The notes: a model not told the origin generated them from the letters alone. DNA of 64,000 nt from Mytilisepta virgata (GCA_028015205.1 CM051519.1:79877539-79941538); one strand, 5' to 3'; numbered from the stretch's first letter, positions 1 through 10,247 are shown. Numbers and translations are program-made.

Positions 1-16
1 AATCCCGGACGAGCCC
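1..16 (+). tRNA. tRNA-Pro(AGG), 3' end only (cut by window edge)
   Basis: The last 16 bases of a Pro gene followed by the spacer that always follows Pro(AGG), including the T7 stop. The rest lies outside the window. Confidence 0.85.
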
Positions 17-300
17 AATTTTTTTGTCTGACACCTTCTGTCTGATAATAAGTCTATGGATTCTTTTGGATGACAACTGTTGATTGACGTTCATTTTTGC
101 TGACAATTAATTTGAAAAACGAGAATTTAGATTTATGCCTAAACGACATTTCGACACAACTGATACTGATAACAGTATCTGATATGGTTAGTCGTTATTC
201 TCTTACAATATGAGAATTAACTAGGATTAAGAAAATTCCATTTGCCACGTTGATGGTGCGATATTGTTAAATAAGGAAAATTAGGATCTGATATCCAAGC

Positions 301-372
301 GGCTCGTTGGTCTAGGGGTATGATTCTCGCTTTGGGTGCGAGAGGTCCCGGGTTCGAATCCCGGACGAGCCC
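301..372 (+). tRNA. tRNA-Pro (anticodon TGG), unit 1
   Basis: A complete cloverleaf of 72 bases without intron. Acceptor GGCTCGT pairs with ACGAGCC; anticodon stem CTCGC/GCGAG encloses loop TTTGGGT with anticodon TGG at 333-335; T stem CCGGG/CCCGG encloses TTCGAAT. Internal promoter boxes A (TGGTCTAGGGG) and B (GGTTCGAATCC) match the RNA polymerase III consensus. The gene differs from the Pro(AGG) partner only at the first anticodon base. UGG reads proline codons CCA and CCG. CCA is not encoded, as expected for a eukaryote. Confidence 0.97.
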
Positions 373-376
373 GTTG

Positions 377-382
377 TTTTTT
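377..382 (+). terminator. RNA polymerase III stop of tRNA-Pro(TGG)
   Basis: A T6 run four bases past the gene, repeated in every unit. Confidence 0.85.
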
Positions 383-667
383 GCAATTATTTGTTGGTAT
401 GAAGAGTGAAACCGAGGATAATTGTGGCTTGAAATTGTTGATGACAAGATGGATGAGATTGATTTTTTTGCAGTTGAATGTAGAAGCTATATATATAGAG
501 AGAGATTGTGTGAGCAGCTGGAGCCACAGTGATGTTGACAGTGGCCGAGCGAAGCGAGGCGAAAAAATGCACATATCTATATTATATATGTATATATAAT
601 TACTCATGTTTTATCTATCTCTCTGCTGGTTTCGGTGACAAACTCATTACGTGGTGAATAGAGAACT

Positions 668-693
668 GGGGGGGGGGGGGGGGGGGGGGGGGG
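668..693 (+). repeat. poly-G run of unit 1 (26 G)
   Basis: An uninterrupted G homopolymer between Pro(TGG) and Val. It recurs in every unit with lengths, from unit 1 to 26, of 26, 24, 20, 14, 11, 15, 12, 18, 20, 18, 20, 17, 32, 23, 23, 22, 26, 24, 16, 10, 17, 19, 25, 15, 15 and 16. Such a run could form G-quadruplexes. The exact lengths are exposed to sequencing error. Confidence 0.9.
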
Positions 694-848
694 TTGTAGT
701 CAATTATGAATTGAGCACACGGTCTTCGCGAATTTAATTAACATCTCCGGTGTATACCGTTACATGTAATACATGTAACCAGCTTCATTCAATATCAGTG
801 CAATGTGGCAACAGTTTATATGCCGAAAAATCGTTAAATTGTCAGTCT

Positions 849-921
849 GTTTCCGTAGTGTGGTGGTAATCACGTCCGCTTCACACGCGGAAGGTCCTGG
901 GTTCGAGCCCCAGCGGAAACA
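849..921 (+). tRNA. tRNA-Val (anticodon CAC), unit 1, A14G variant
   Basis: A cloverleaf of 73 bases: acceptor GTTTCCG/CGGAAAC, anticodon stem TCCGC/GCGGA with loop TTCACAC, T stem CTGGG/CCCAG, discriminator A. CAC reads only the valine codon GUG. Base 14 (862) is G instead of the nearly invariant A14, which pairs with U8 in the tRNA fold and is also part of promoter box A. Folding or transcription of this copy may be weakened. Confidence 0.93.
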
Positions 922-924
922 TAA

Positions 925-930
925 TTTTTT
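925..930 (+). terminator. RNA polymerase III stop of tRNA-Val
   Basis: T6 run just past the gene, present in all units; the base before it varies (A in unit 1, T elsewhere). Confidence 0.85.
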
Positions 931-1183
931 AGGACTCTGAATTCCTCAACGCCAATCTTTGGTAGCTGGTGAAATATCACCACCAACACAATAAACGAAC
1001 AACTTTTCATTTAAATTTGGTGACGTCAGGTCTTTAAAGAAATCGAATTATTTCTTTTTTTATAAACGCCTTGAAATATATAACCTCCTCATCCAACACT
1101 ATATACATCAACTGAGCATTTATCACCGCATTCGTGAATGGTGTAATATTTATAAGCCGTTCACCTGCAGGAGTAGTCATATA

Positions 1184-1255
1184 GGCTCGTTGGTCTAGGG
1201 GTATGATTCTCGCTTAGGGTGCGAGAGGTCCCGGGTTCGAATCCCGGACGAGCCC
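1184..1255 (+). tRNA. tRNA-Pro (anticodon AGG), unit 1
   Basis: Same 72-base gene as the one at 301 except A at the first anticodon position (1216). A34 of such tRNAs is normally converted to inosine, so the gene would serve CCU, CCC and CCA. Bases 22-36 of this gene, GATTCTCGCTTAGGG, form the target of both mobile elements found in the array. Confidence 0.97.
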
Positions 1256-1257
1256 AA

Positions 1258-1264
1258 TTTTTTT
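1258..1264 (+). terminator. RNA polymerase III stop of tRNA-Pro(AGG)
   Basis: T7 run three bases past the gene, the strongest stop in the unit. Confidence 0.85.
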
Positions 1265-1539
1265 GTCTGACACCTTCTGTCTGATAATAAGTCTATGGAT
1301 TCTTTTGGATGACAACTGTTGATTGACGTTCATTTTTGCTGACAATTAATTTGAAAAACGAGAATTTAGATTTATGCCTAAACGACATTTCGACACAACT
1401 GATACTGATAACAGTATCTGATATGGTTAGTCGTTATTCTCTTACAATATGAGAATTAACTAGGATTAAGAAAATTCCATTTGCCACGTTGATGGTGCGA
1501 TATTGTTAAATAAGGAAAATTAGGATCTGATATCCAAGC

Positions 1540-1611
1540 GGCTCGTTGGTCTAGGGGTATGATTCTCGCTTTGGGTGCGAGAGGTCCCGGGTTCGAATCC
1601 CGGACGAGCCC
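1540..1611 (+). tRNA. tRNA-Pro(TGG), unit 2
   Basis: No difference from the copy at 301 seen. The G run after it is 24 long. Confidence 0.97.
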
Positions 1612-2085
1612 GTTGTTTTTTGCAATTATTTGTTGGTATGAAGAGTGAAACCGAGGATAATTGTGGCTTGAAATTGTTGATGACAAGATGGATGAGATTG
1701 ATTTTTTTGCAGTTGAATGTAGAAGCTATATATAGAGAGAGAGATTGTGTGAGCAGCTGGAGCCACAGTGATGTTGACAGTGGCCGAGCGAAGCGAGGCG
1801 AAAAAATGCACATATCTATATTATATATGTATATATAATTACTCATGTTTTATCTATCTCTCTGCTGGTTTCGGTGACAAACTCATTACGTGGTGAATAG
1901 AGAACTGGGGGGGGGGGGGGGGGGGGGGGGTTGTAGTCAATTGTGAATTGAGCACACGGTCTTCGCGAATTTAATTAACATCTCCGGTGTATACCGTTAC
2001 ATGTAATACATGTAACCAGCTTCATTCAATATCAGTGCAATGTGGCAACAGTTTATATGCCGAAAAATCGTTAAATTGTCAGTCT

Positions 2086-2158
2086 GTTTCCGTAGTGTGG
2101 TGGTAATCACGTCCGCTTCACACGCGGAAGGTCCTGGGTTCGAGCCCCAGCGGAAACA
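2086..2158 (+). tRNA. tRNA-Val(CAC), unit 2, A14G variant
   Basis: Carries the same G14 as unit 1; otherwise standard. Confidence 0.93.
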
Positions 2159-2420
2159 TTATTTTTTAGGACTCTGAATTCCTCAACGCCAATCTTTGGT
2201 AGCTGGTGAAATATCACCACCAACACAATAAACGAACAACTTTTCATTTAAATTTGGTGACGTCAGGTCTTTAAAGAAATCGAATTATTTCTTTTTTTAT
2301 AAACGCCTTGAAATATATAACCTCCTCATCCAACACTATATACATCAACTGAGCATTTATCACCGCATTCGTGAATGGTGTAATATTTATAAGCCGTTCA
2401 CCTGCAGGAGTAGTCATATA

Positions 2421-2492
2421 GGCTCGTTGGTCTAGGGGTATGATTCTCGCTTAGGGTGCGAGAGGTCCCGGGTTCGAATCCCGGACGAGCCC
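2421..2492 (+). tRNA. tRNA-Pro(AGG), unit 2
   Basis: Same as the copy at 1184; preceded by the rarer CTGCAGGAG spacer form. Confidence 0.97.
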
Positions 2493-2776
2493 AATTTTTT
2501 TGTCTGACACCTTCTGTCTGATAATAAGTCTATGGATTCTTTTGGATGACAACTGTTGATTGACGTTCATTTTTGCTGACAATTAATTTGAAAAACGAGA
2601 ATTTAGATTTATGCCTAAACGACATTTCGACACAACTGATACTGATAACAGTATCTGATATGGTTAGTCGTTATTCTCTTACAATATGAGAATTAACTAG
2701 GATTAAGAAAATTCCATTTGCCACGTTGATGGTGCGATATTGTTAAATAAGGAAAATTAGGATCTGATATCCAAGC

Positions 2777-2848
2777 GGCTCGTTGGTCTAGGGGTATGAT
2801 TCTCGCTTTGGGTGCGAGAGGTCCCGGGTTCGAATCCCGGACGAGCCC
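2777..2848 (+). tRNA. tRNA-Pro(TGG), unit 3
   Basis: Standard copy. The TA microsatellite behind it is four bases longer than in other units; G run 20. Confidence 0.97.
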
Positions 2849-3321
2849 GTTGTTTTTTGCAATTATTTGTTGGTATGAAGAGTGAAACCGAGGATAATTG
2901 TGGCTTGAAATTGTTGATGACAAGATGGATGAGATTGATTTTTTTGCAGTTGAATGTAGAAGCTATATATATAGAGAGAGATTGTGTGAGCAGCTGGAGC
3001 CACAGTGATGTTGACAGTGGCCGAGCGAAGCGAGGCGAAAAAATGCACATATCTATATTATATATATATATATATATAATTACTCATGTTTTATCTATCT
3101 CTCTGCTGGTTTCGGTGACAAACTCATTACGTGGTGAATAGAGAACTGGGGGGGGGGGGGGGGGGGGTGTAGTCAATTGTGAATTGAGCACACGGTCTTC
3201 GCGAATTTAATTAACATCTCCGGTGTATACCGTTACATGTAATACATGTAACCAGCTTCATTCAATATCAGTGCAATGTGGCAACAGTTTATATGCCGAA
3301 AAATCGTTAAATTGTCAGTCT

Positions 3322-3394
3322 GTTTCCGTAGTGTGGTGGTAATCACGTCCGCTTCACACGCGGAAGGTCCAGGGTTCGAGCCCCAGCGGAAACA
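3322..3394 (+). tRNA. tRNA-Val(CAC), unit 3, two damaging changes
   Basis: Has G14 as in units 1 and 2. In addition the T stem reads CAGGG against CCCAG (A at 3371 instead of T), which puts an A-A mismatch in the second base pair. This is the most degenerate Val copy and may be a pseudogene. Confidence 0.85.
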
Positions 3395-3656
3395 TTATTT
3401 TTTAGGACTCTGAATTCCTCAACGCCAATCTTTGGTAGCTGGTGAAATATCACCACCAACACAATAAACGAACAACTTTTCATTTAAATTTGGTGACGTC
3501 AGGTCTTTAAAGAAATCGAATTATTTCTTTTTTTATAAACGCCTTGAAATATATAACCTCCTCATCCAACACTATATACATCAACTGAGCATTTATCACC
3601 GCATTCGTGAATGGTGTAATATTTATAAGCCGTTCACCTGCAGCAGTAGTCATATA

Positions 3657-3728
3657 GGCTCGTTGGTCTAGGGGTATGATTCTCGCTTAGGGTGCGAGAG
3701 GTCCCGGGTTCGAATCCCGGACGAGCCC
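3657..3728 (+). tRNA. tRNA-Pro(AGG), unit 3
   Basis: Standard copy, preceded by the common CTGCAGCAG spacer form although its Val neighbour belongs to the variant group: a mosaic unit. Confidence 0.97.
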
Positions 3729-4012
3729 AATTTTTTTGTCTGACACCTTCTGTCTGATAATAAGTCTATGGATTCTTTTGGATGACAACTGTTGATTGAC
3801 GTTCATTTTTGCTGACAATTAATTTGAAAAACGAGAATTTAGATTTATGCCTAAACGACATTTCGACACAACTGATACTGATAACAGTATCTGATATGGT
3901 TAGTCGTTATTCTCTTACAATATGAGAATTAACTAGGATTAAGAAAATTCCATTTGCCACGTTGATGATGCGATATTGTTAAATAAGGAAAATTAGGATC
4001 TGATATCCAAGC

Positions 4013-4084
4013 GGCTCGTTGGTCTAGGGGTATGATTCTCGCTTTGGGTGCGAGAGGTCCCGGGTTCAAATCCCGGACGAGCCC
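4013..4084 (+). tRNA. tRNA-Pro(TGG), unit 4, G57A in T loop
   Basis: The T loop reads TTCAAAT instead of TTCGAAT. A at position 57 is an allowed purine, and box B stays functional-looking (GGTTCAAATCC). G run 14. Confidence 0.95.
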
Positions 4085-4547
4085 GTTGTTTTTTGCAATT
4101 ATTTGTTGGTATGAAGAGTGAAACCGAGGATAATTGTGGCTTGAAATTGTTGATGACAAGATGGATGAGATTGATTTTTTTGCAGTTGAATGTAGAAGCT
4201 ATATATAGAGAGAGAGATTGTGTGAGCAGCTGGAGCCACAGTGATGTTGACAGTGGCCGAGCGAAGCGAAGCGAAAAAATGCACATATCTATATTATATA
4301 TATATATATAATTACTCATGTTTTATCTATCTCTCTGCTGGTTTCGGTGACAAACTCATTACGTGGTGAATAGAGAACTGGGGGGGGGGGGGGTGTAGTC
4401 AATTGTGAATTGAGCACACGGTCTTCGCGAATTTAATTAACATCTCCGGTGTATACCGTTACATGTAATACATGTAACCAGCTTCATTCAATATCAGTGC
4501 AATGTGGCAACAGTTTATATGCCGAAAAATCGTTAAATTGTCAGTCT

Positions 4548-4620
4548 GTTTCCGTAGTGTAGTGGTAATCACGTCCGCTTCACACGCGGAAGGTCCTGGG
4601 TTCGAGCCCCAGCGGAAACA
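4548..4620 (+). tRNA. tRNA-Val(CAC), unit 4
   Basis: The first copy from the left with the normal A14 and the reference sequence for the remaining units. Confidence 0.97.
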
Positions 4621-4882
4621 TTATTTTTTAGGACTCTGAATTCCTCAACGCCAATCTTTGGTAGCTGGTGAAATATCACCACCAACACAATAAACGAACA
4701 ACTTTTCATTTAAATTTGGTGACGTCAGGTCTTTAAAGAAATCGAATTATTTCTTTTTTTATAAACGCCTTGAAATATATAACCTCCTCATCCAACACTA
4801 TATACATCAACTGAGCATTTATCACCGCATTCGTGAATGGTGTAATATTTATAAGCCGTTCACCTGCAGGAGTAGTCATATA

Positions 4883-4954
4883 GGCTCGTTGGTCTAGGGG
4901 TATGATTCTCGCTTAGGGTGCGAGAGGTCCCGGGTTCGAATCCCGGACGAGCCC
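4883..4954 (+). tRNA. tRNA-Pro(AGG), unit 4
   Basis: Standard copy. The spacer after it runs normally for 284 bases and is then cut by the first mobile element at the start of the next Pro(TGG). Confidence 0.97.
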
Positions 4955-5240
4955 AATTTTTTTGTCTGACACCTTCTGTCTGATAATAAGTCTATGGATT
5001 CTTTTGGATGACAACTGTTGATTGACGTTCATTTTTGCTGACAATTAATTTGAAAAACGAGAATTTAGATTTATGCCTAAACGACATTTCGACACAACTG
5101 ATACTGATAACAGTATCTGATATGGTTAGTCGTTATTCTCTTACAATATGAGAATTAACTAGGATTAAGAAAATTCCATTTGCCACGTTGATGGTGCGAT
5201 ATTGTTAAATAAGGAAAATTAGGATCTGATATCCAAGCGG

Positions 5241-6930
5241 GGAGGGGGATCGAGTGGACCTTGCTGTGAATGGACGTTGTTTTGTGTTATGAGAAATATT
5301 ACTCTGTTTCTAGTTACTGCTCGGATATCCAAGCTAAATAATAGGATTTATGTGATTCTTTCTTGTTACAACAGTAAGTTTTTTCATTATTATTTCAAAA
5401 CAGTCGCTTAGAAAGGTTTATTTAACTATGTCAACATCAGGAAATACGAAGAGGTCCACCTAGGGTAGATTGTAATTACGATTTATATTATTTTATTATG
5501 GAGAGACTTCCATCGTTGCTGACTAGTTCCATAAAGAATGCTTGTGAACAGTTTCGTAACATTACATATACGATACATGGCGAAAATGAAAAAGCCCGAA
5601 TTTCTATTGTATTTACTAATGAGACCAATTCCAAAAATAAGCGTAAATCAATTTCTACAATAAGACGGGACAATAAAAGACTTCGAGAATATAATGGACA
5701 GTGTTCAAATGATAGCGCTAATGTACATTTTGTATCTGAAATAATTTGTCCGTCTGAAAATAGTGCCGACATTTGTATAGAAAGACAATGTGAAATGGAT
5801 ATTGAAAATACCCCAAACGGTACCCCAGCAACAGGTGAATCTCAATCAGTAGATAATATAAGTATTGGATTGTGTAGAAAAGATCCAGGTAAATCACCTG
5901 AGTTATTGGATTGTATAAATAATAAAGAAATTAACAATGTGAACAAAGGTAAAAACAAATGTAAAGTGGTCAATATTGAAGACAAAAATACAAACAAAAA
6001 GTGTACATTAGATAATGAACATGAGGTGTTTTCAAAATTTATGTTCCGTAAAACGGCAGATGATTGTAGTGAATTATCCGTTTCAGGCCCGTGTCATACA
6101 AATAAAACTACAACAGAATGTTCTTCAAATAACTGTGATTCAAAAGTTGTCGATGCATACATTATAAGTGATGAAAAGTTAGATATGTATTCTAAATTTG
6201 TATTGAAAAACAGTTTGAGCGATGGTAATCAATTGATCAGCAAAATTGAAAAGACGGGTAGACTTGTAATGTATAATATGAGTCGAAAAACGTATGAAGA
6301 ACTTAGTGTTGGTGATCGTTTTTATCGGAAGTTCCATAAAGTATTAACAGAAGATTTCAATGACGTACGGAATACGAAATTCATGAATGATGAAGTAGAG
6401 CAAGCAATACTGAAAATGATTGATTATGTTGAAAATAAATAGAAAACTGTGAATACTTTTTTTATAGAAAATATATAATAAAAATATAAATAAATTGTAT
6501 GAGCATAAGAGTATGAATTTGTAAGATTGTGTGTATGTTAGATTTTATCTTTCGGAATACATTATGACTTTTTGTATATTTGATTGAACATTGTCTCATT
6601 GACGTTGTTTTGTCATCGATGAATATTAACGATATAAATCTCGATTTTGCATGGTGGAATGGAATCCAACCCCATACGAACAATTGATTTAATCGTTTAC
6701 TTTTCTTTCGTCTTTTCACTGGCAACAGAGGACATTTATCAGTTAAATTTATTCTTTATATTGTATTCTGTGTAGTTATCTGAAATAATTGGAAGAATGA
6801 GCTGCATGAAATATAAGAGTGAGGTAGCTTGGTAGTATAAGGACTTGATGTTTTCAATGATGAAGTTGTAAATTGATGTAAATGATTATAGATAAATAGT
6901 GCAATAAATATTTACAAGATAAAAAAAAAA
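5241..6930 (+). mobile_element. 1.7-kb retroelement with one ORF, joined to a tRNA-Pro(AGG) target
   Basis: Non-array sequence of about 1690 bases: a 5' region (5241-5497), one ORF (5498-6442), a 3' region (6443-6920) and an A10 tail (6921-6930). The tail abuts base 23 of a Pro(AGG) gene, within one base of where the LINE at 10619-16448 joins, so both used the same nick. The left end is abnormal: it follows the first two bases of a Pro(TGG) gene, and about 890 bp of array (Pro(TGG), Val and the first half of Pro(AGG)) are missing. I see no reverse transcriptase, so it would need proteins from elsewhere. It could be a parasite of the tRNA-targeting LINE, or an internally deleted relative; apart from the A-rich tail I see no clear sequence match to the LINE. 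Confidence 0.75.
5498..6442 (+). CDS. Unrecognised 314-residue protein of the 1.7-kb element
   Basis: I do not recognise the family. The ORF starts at the first ATG in frame and fills most of the element. Residues about 48-65 form a strongly basic block (KRKSISTIRRDNKRLREY) that could bind nucleic acid; I recall similar K-S-P-S..RRD blocks in uncharacterised marine invertebrate proteins, which is unverified. The middle is low in hydrophobics, with many Asn, Ser, Lys and scattered Cys. Two short similar segments, SKFMFRK near residue 178 and SKFVLKN near 230, look like an internal repeat. The last 70 residues appear folded and acidic. There is no reverse transcriptase, endonuclease or CCHC knuckle. 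The intact frame suggests recent activity or selection. Confidence 0.65.
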   Translation: MERLPSLLTSSIKNACEQFRNITYTIHGENEKARISIVFTNETNSKNKRKSISTIRRDNKRLREYNGQCSNDSANVHFVSEIICPSENSADICIERQCEMDIENTPNGTPATGESQSVDNISIGLCRKDPGKSPELLDCINNKEINNVNKGKNKCKVVNIEDKNTNKKCTLDNEHEVFSKFMFRKTADDCSELSVSGPCHTNKTTTECSSNNCDSKVVDAYIISDEKLDMYSKFVLKNSLSDGNQLISKIEKTGRLVMYNMSRKTYEELSVGDRFYRKFHKVLTEDFNDVRNTKFMNDEVEQAILKMIDYVENK

Positions 6931-6980
6931 ATTCTCGCTTAGGGTGCGAGAGGTCCCGGGTTCGAATCCCGGACGAGCCC
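6931..6980 (+). pseudogene. tRNA-Pro(AGG), bases 23-72 only
   Basis: The downstream remnant at the first insertion. It keeps anticodon, box B and T7 stop but lacks the acceptor 5' strand and box A. Confidence 0.9.
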
Positions 6981-7264
6981 AATTTTTTTGTCTGACACCT
7001 TCTGTCTGATAATAAGTCTATGGATTCTTTTGGATGACAACTGTTGATTGACGTTCATTTTTGCTGACAATTAATTTGAAAAACGAGAATTTAGATTTAT
7101 GCCTAAACGACATTTCGACACAACTGATACTGATAACAGTATCTGATATGGTTAGTCGTTATTCTCTTACAATATGAGAATTAACTAGGATTAAGAAAAT
7201 TCCATTTGCCACGTTGATGGTGCGATATTGTTAAATAAGGAAAATTAGGATCTGATATCCAAGC

Positions 7265-7336
7265 GGCTCGTTGGTCTAGGGGTATGATTCTCGCTTTGGG
7301 TGCGAGAGGTCCCGGGTTCGAATCCCGGACGAGCCC
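7265..7336 (+). tRNA. tRNA-Pro(TGG), unit 5
   Basis: Standard copy; G run 11. Confidence 0.97.
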
Positions 7337-7796
7337 GTTGTTTTTTGCAATTATTTGTTGGTATGAAGAGTGAAACCGAGGATAATTGTGGCTTGAAATT
7401 GTTGATGACAAGATGGATGAGATTGATTTTTTTGCAGTTGAATGTAGAAGCTATATATATAGAGAGAGATTGTGTGAGCAGCTGGAGCCACAGTGATGTT
7501 GACAGTGGCCGAGCGAAGCGAGGCGAAAAAATGCACATATCTATATTATATATATATATATAATTACTCATGTTTTATCTATCTCTCTGCTGGTTTCGGT
7601 GACAAACTCATTACGTGGTGAATAGAGAACTGGGGGGGGGGGTGTAGTCAATTGTGAATTGAGCACACGGTCTTCGCGAATTTAATTAACATCTCCGGTG
7701 TATACCGTTACATGTAATACATGTAACCAGCTTCATTCAATATCAGTGCAATGTGGCAACAGTTTATATGCCGAAAAATCGTTAAATTGTCAGTCT

Positions 7797-7869
7797 GTTT
7801 CCGTAGTGTAGTGGTAATCACGTCCGCTTCACACGCGGAAGGTCCTGGGTTCGAGCCCCAGCGGAAACA
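7797..7869 (+). tRNA. tRNA-Val(CAC), unit 5
   Basis: Normal A14 form. Confidence 0.97.
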
Positions 7870-8131
7870 TTATTTTTTAGGACTCTGAATTCCTCAACGC
7901 CAATCTTTGGTAGCTGGTGAAATATCACCACCAACACAATAAACGAACAACTTTTCATTTAAATTTGGTGACGTCAGGTCTTTAAAGAAATCGAATTATT
8001 TCTTTTTTTATAAACGCCTTGAAATATATAACCTCCTCATCCAACACTATATACATCAACTGAGCATTTATCACCGCATTCGTGAATGGTGTAATATTTA
8101 TAAGCCGTTCACCTGCAGCAGTAGTCATATA

Positions 8132-8203
8132 GGCTCGTTGGTCTAGGGGTATGATTCTCGCTTAGGGTGCGAGAGGTCCCGGGTTCGAATCCCGGACGAG
8201 CCC
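8132..8203 (+). tRNA. tRNA-Pro(AGG), unit 5
   Basis: Standard copy with an intact, uninvaded target. Confidence 0.97.
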
Positions 8204-8487
8204 AATTTTTTTGTCTGACACCTTCTGTCTGATAATAAGTCTATGGATTCTTTTGGATGACAACTGTTGATTGACGTTCATTTTTGCTGACAATTAATTT
8301 GAAAAACGAGAATTTAGATTTATGCCTAAACGACATTTCGACACAACTGATACTGATAACAGTATCTGATATGGTTAGTCGTTATTCTCTTACAATATGA
8401 GAATTAACTAGGATTAAGAAAATTCCATTTGCCACGTTGATGGTGCGATATTGTTAAATAAGGAAAATTAGGATCTGATATCCAAGC

Positions 8488-8559
8488 GGCTCGTTGGTCT
8501 AGGGGTATGATTCTCGCTTTGGGTGCGAGAGGTCCCGGGTTCGAATCCCGGACGAGCCC
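8488..8559 (+). tRNA. tRNA-Pro(TGG), unit 6
   Basis: Standard copy; G run 15. Confidence 0.97.
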
Positions 8560-9023
8560 GTTGTTTTTTGCAATTATTTGTTGGTATGAAGAGTGAAACC
8601 GAGGATAATTGTGGCTTGAAATTGTTGATGACAAGATGGATGAGATTGATTTTTTTGCAGTTGAATGTAGAAGCTATATATATAGAGAGAGATTGTGTGA
8701 GCAGCTGGAGCCACAGTGATGTTGACAGTGGCCGAGCGAAGCGAGGCGAAAAAATGCACATATCTATATTATATATATATATATAATTACTCATGTTTTA
8801 TCTATCTCTCTGCTGGTTTCGGTGACAAACTCATTACGTGGTGAATAGAGAACTGGGGGGGGGGGGGGGTGTAGTCAATTGTGAATTGAGCACACGGTCT
8901 TCGCGAATTTAATTAACATCTCCGGTGTATACCGTTACATGTAATACATGTAACCAGCTTCATTCAATATCAGTGCAATGTGGCAACAGTTTATATGCCG
9001 AAAAATCGTTAAATTGTCAGTCT

Positions 9024-9096
9024 GTTTCCGTAGTGTAGTGGTAATCACGTCCGCTTCACACGCGGAAGGTCCTGGGTTCGAGCCCCAGCGGAAACA
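9024..9096 (+). tRNA. tRNA-Val(CAC), unit 6
   Basis: Normal A14 form. Confidence 0.97.
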
Positions 9097-9358
9097 TTAT
9101 TTTTTAGGACTCTGAATTCCTCAACGCCAATCTTTGGTAGCTGGTGAAATATCACCACCAACACAATAAACGAACAACTTTTCATTTAAATTTGGTGACG
9201 TCAGGTCTTTAAAGAAATCGAATTATTTCTTTTTTTATAAACGCCTTGAAATATATAACCTCCTCATCCAACACTATATACATCAACTGAGCATTTATCA
9301 CCGCATTCGTGAATGGTGTAATATTTATAAGCCGTTCACCTGCAGCAGTAGTCATATA

Positions 9359-9430
9359 GGCTCGTTGGTCTAGGGGTATGATTCTCGCTTAGGGTGCGAG
9401 AGGTCCCGGGTTCGAATCCCGGACGAGCCC
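9359..9430 (+). tRNA. tRNA-Pro(AGG), unit 6
   Basis: Standard copy. Confidence 0.97.
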
Positions 9431-9714
9431 AATTTTTTTGTCTGACACCTTCTGTCTGATAATAAGTCTATGGATTCTTTTGGATGACAACTGTTGATTG
9501 ACGTTCATTTTTGCTGACAATTAATTTGAAAAACGAGAATTTAGATTTATGCCTAAACGACATTTCGACACAACTGATACTGATAACAGTATCTGATATG
9601 GTTAGTCGTTATTCTCTTACAATATGAGAATTAACTAGGATTAAGAAAATTCCATTTGCCACGTTGATGGTGCGATATTGTTAAATAAGGAAAATTAGGA
9701 TCTGATATCCAAGC

Positions 9715-9786
9715 GGCTCGTTGGTCTAGGGGTATGATTCTCGCTTTGGGTGCGAGAGGTCCCGGGTTCGAATCCCGGACGAGCCC
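9715..9786 (+). tRNA. tRNA-Pro(TGG), unit 7
   Basis: Standard copy; G run 12. Confidence 0.97.
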
Positions 9787-10247
9787 GTTGTTTTTTGCAA
9801 TTATTTGTTGGTATGAAGAGTGAAACCGAGGATAATTGTGGCTTGAAATTGTTGATGACAAGATGGATGAGATTGATTTTTTTGCAGTTGAATGTAGAAG
9901 CTATATATATAGAGAGAGATTGTGTGAGCAGCTGGAGCCACAGTGATGTTGACAGTGGCCGAGCGAAGCGAGGCGAAAAAATGCACATATCTATATTATA
10001 TATATATATATAATTACTCATGTTTTATCTATCTCTCTGCTGGTTTCGGTGACAAACTCATTACGTGGTGAATAGAGAACTGGGGGGGGGGGGTGTAGTC
10101 AATTGTGAATTGAGCACACGGTCTTCGCGAATTTAATTAACATCTCCGGTGTATACCGTTACATGTAATACATGTAACCAGCTTCATTCAATATCAGTGC
10201 AATGTGGCAACAGTTTATATGCCGAAAAATCGTTAAATTGTCAGTCT

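Larger units (their letters stand above)
1..5240 (+). repeat. tRNA tandem array, block 1 (units 1-4)
   Basis: Head-to-tail copies of a 1.23-kb unit in the order Pro(TGG), Val(CAC), Pro(AGG). Starts of Pro(TGG) fall at 301, 1540, 2777 and 4013. The block begins inside a Pro(AGG) gene, so the array continues to the left. It stops at 5239-5240, on the first two bases of what would have been the next Pro(TGG), where a mobile element begins. Units 1-4 carry more differences from the common sequence than any others: A14G in three Val genes, altered TA and GA microsatellites, and an extra T after the G run in units 1 and 2. Confidence 0.97.

Noticed and set aside
6462..6725. Minus-strand ORF of 87 residues in the 3' part of the 1.7-kb element
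   Set aside because: Low-complexity, I/F/K-rich translation of A+T-rich DNA; no support.
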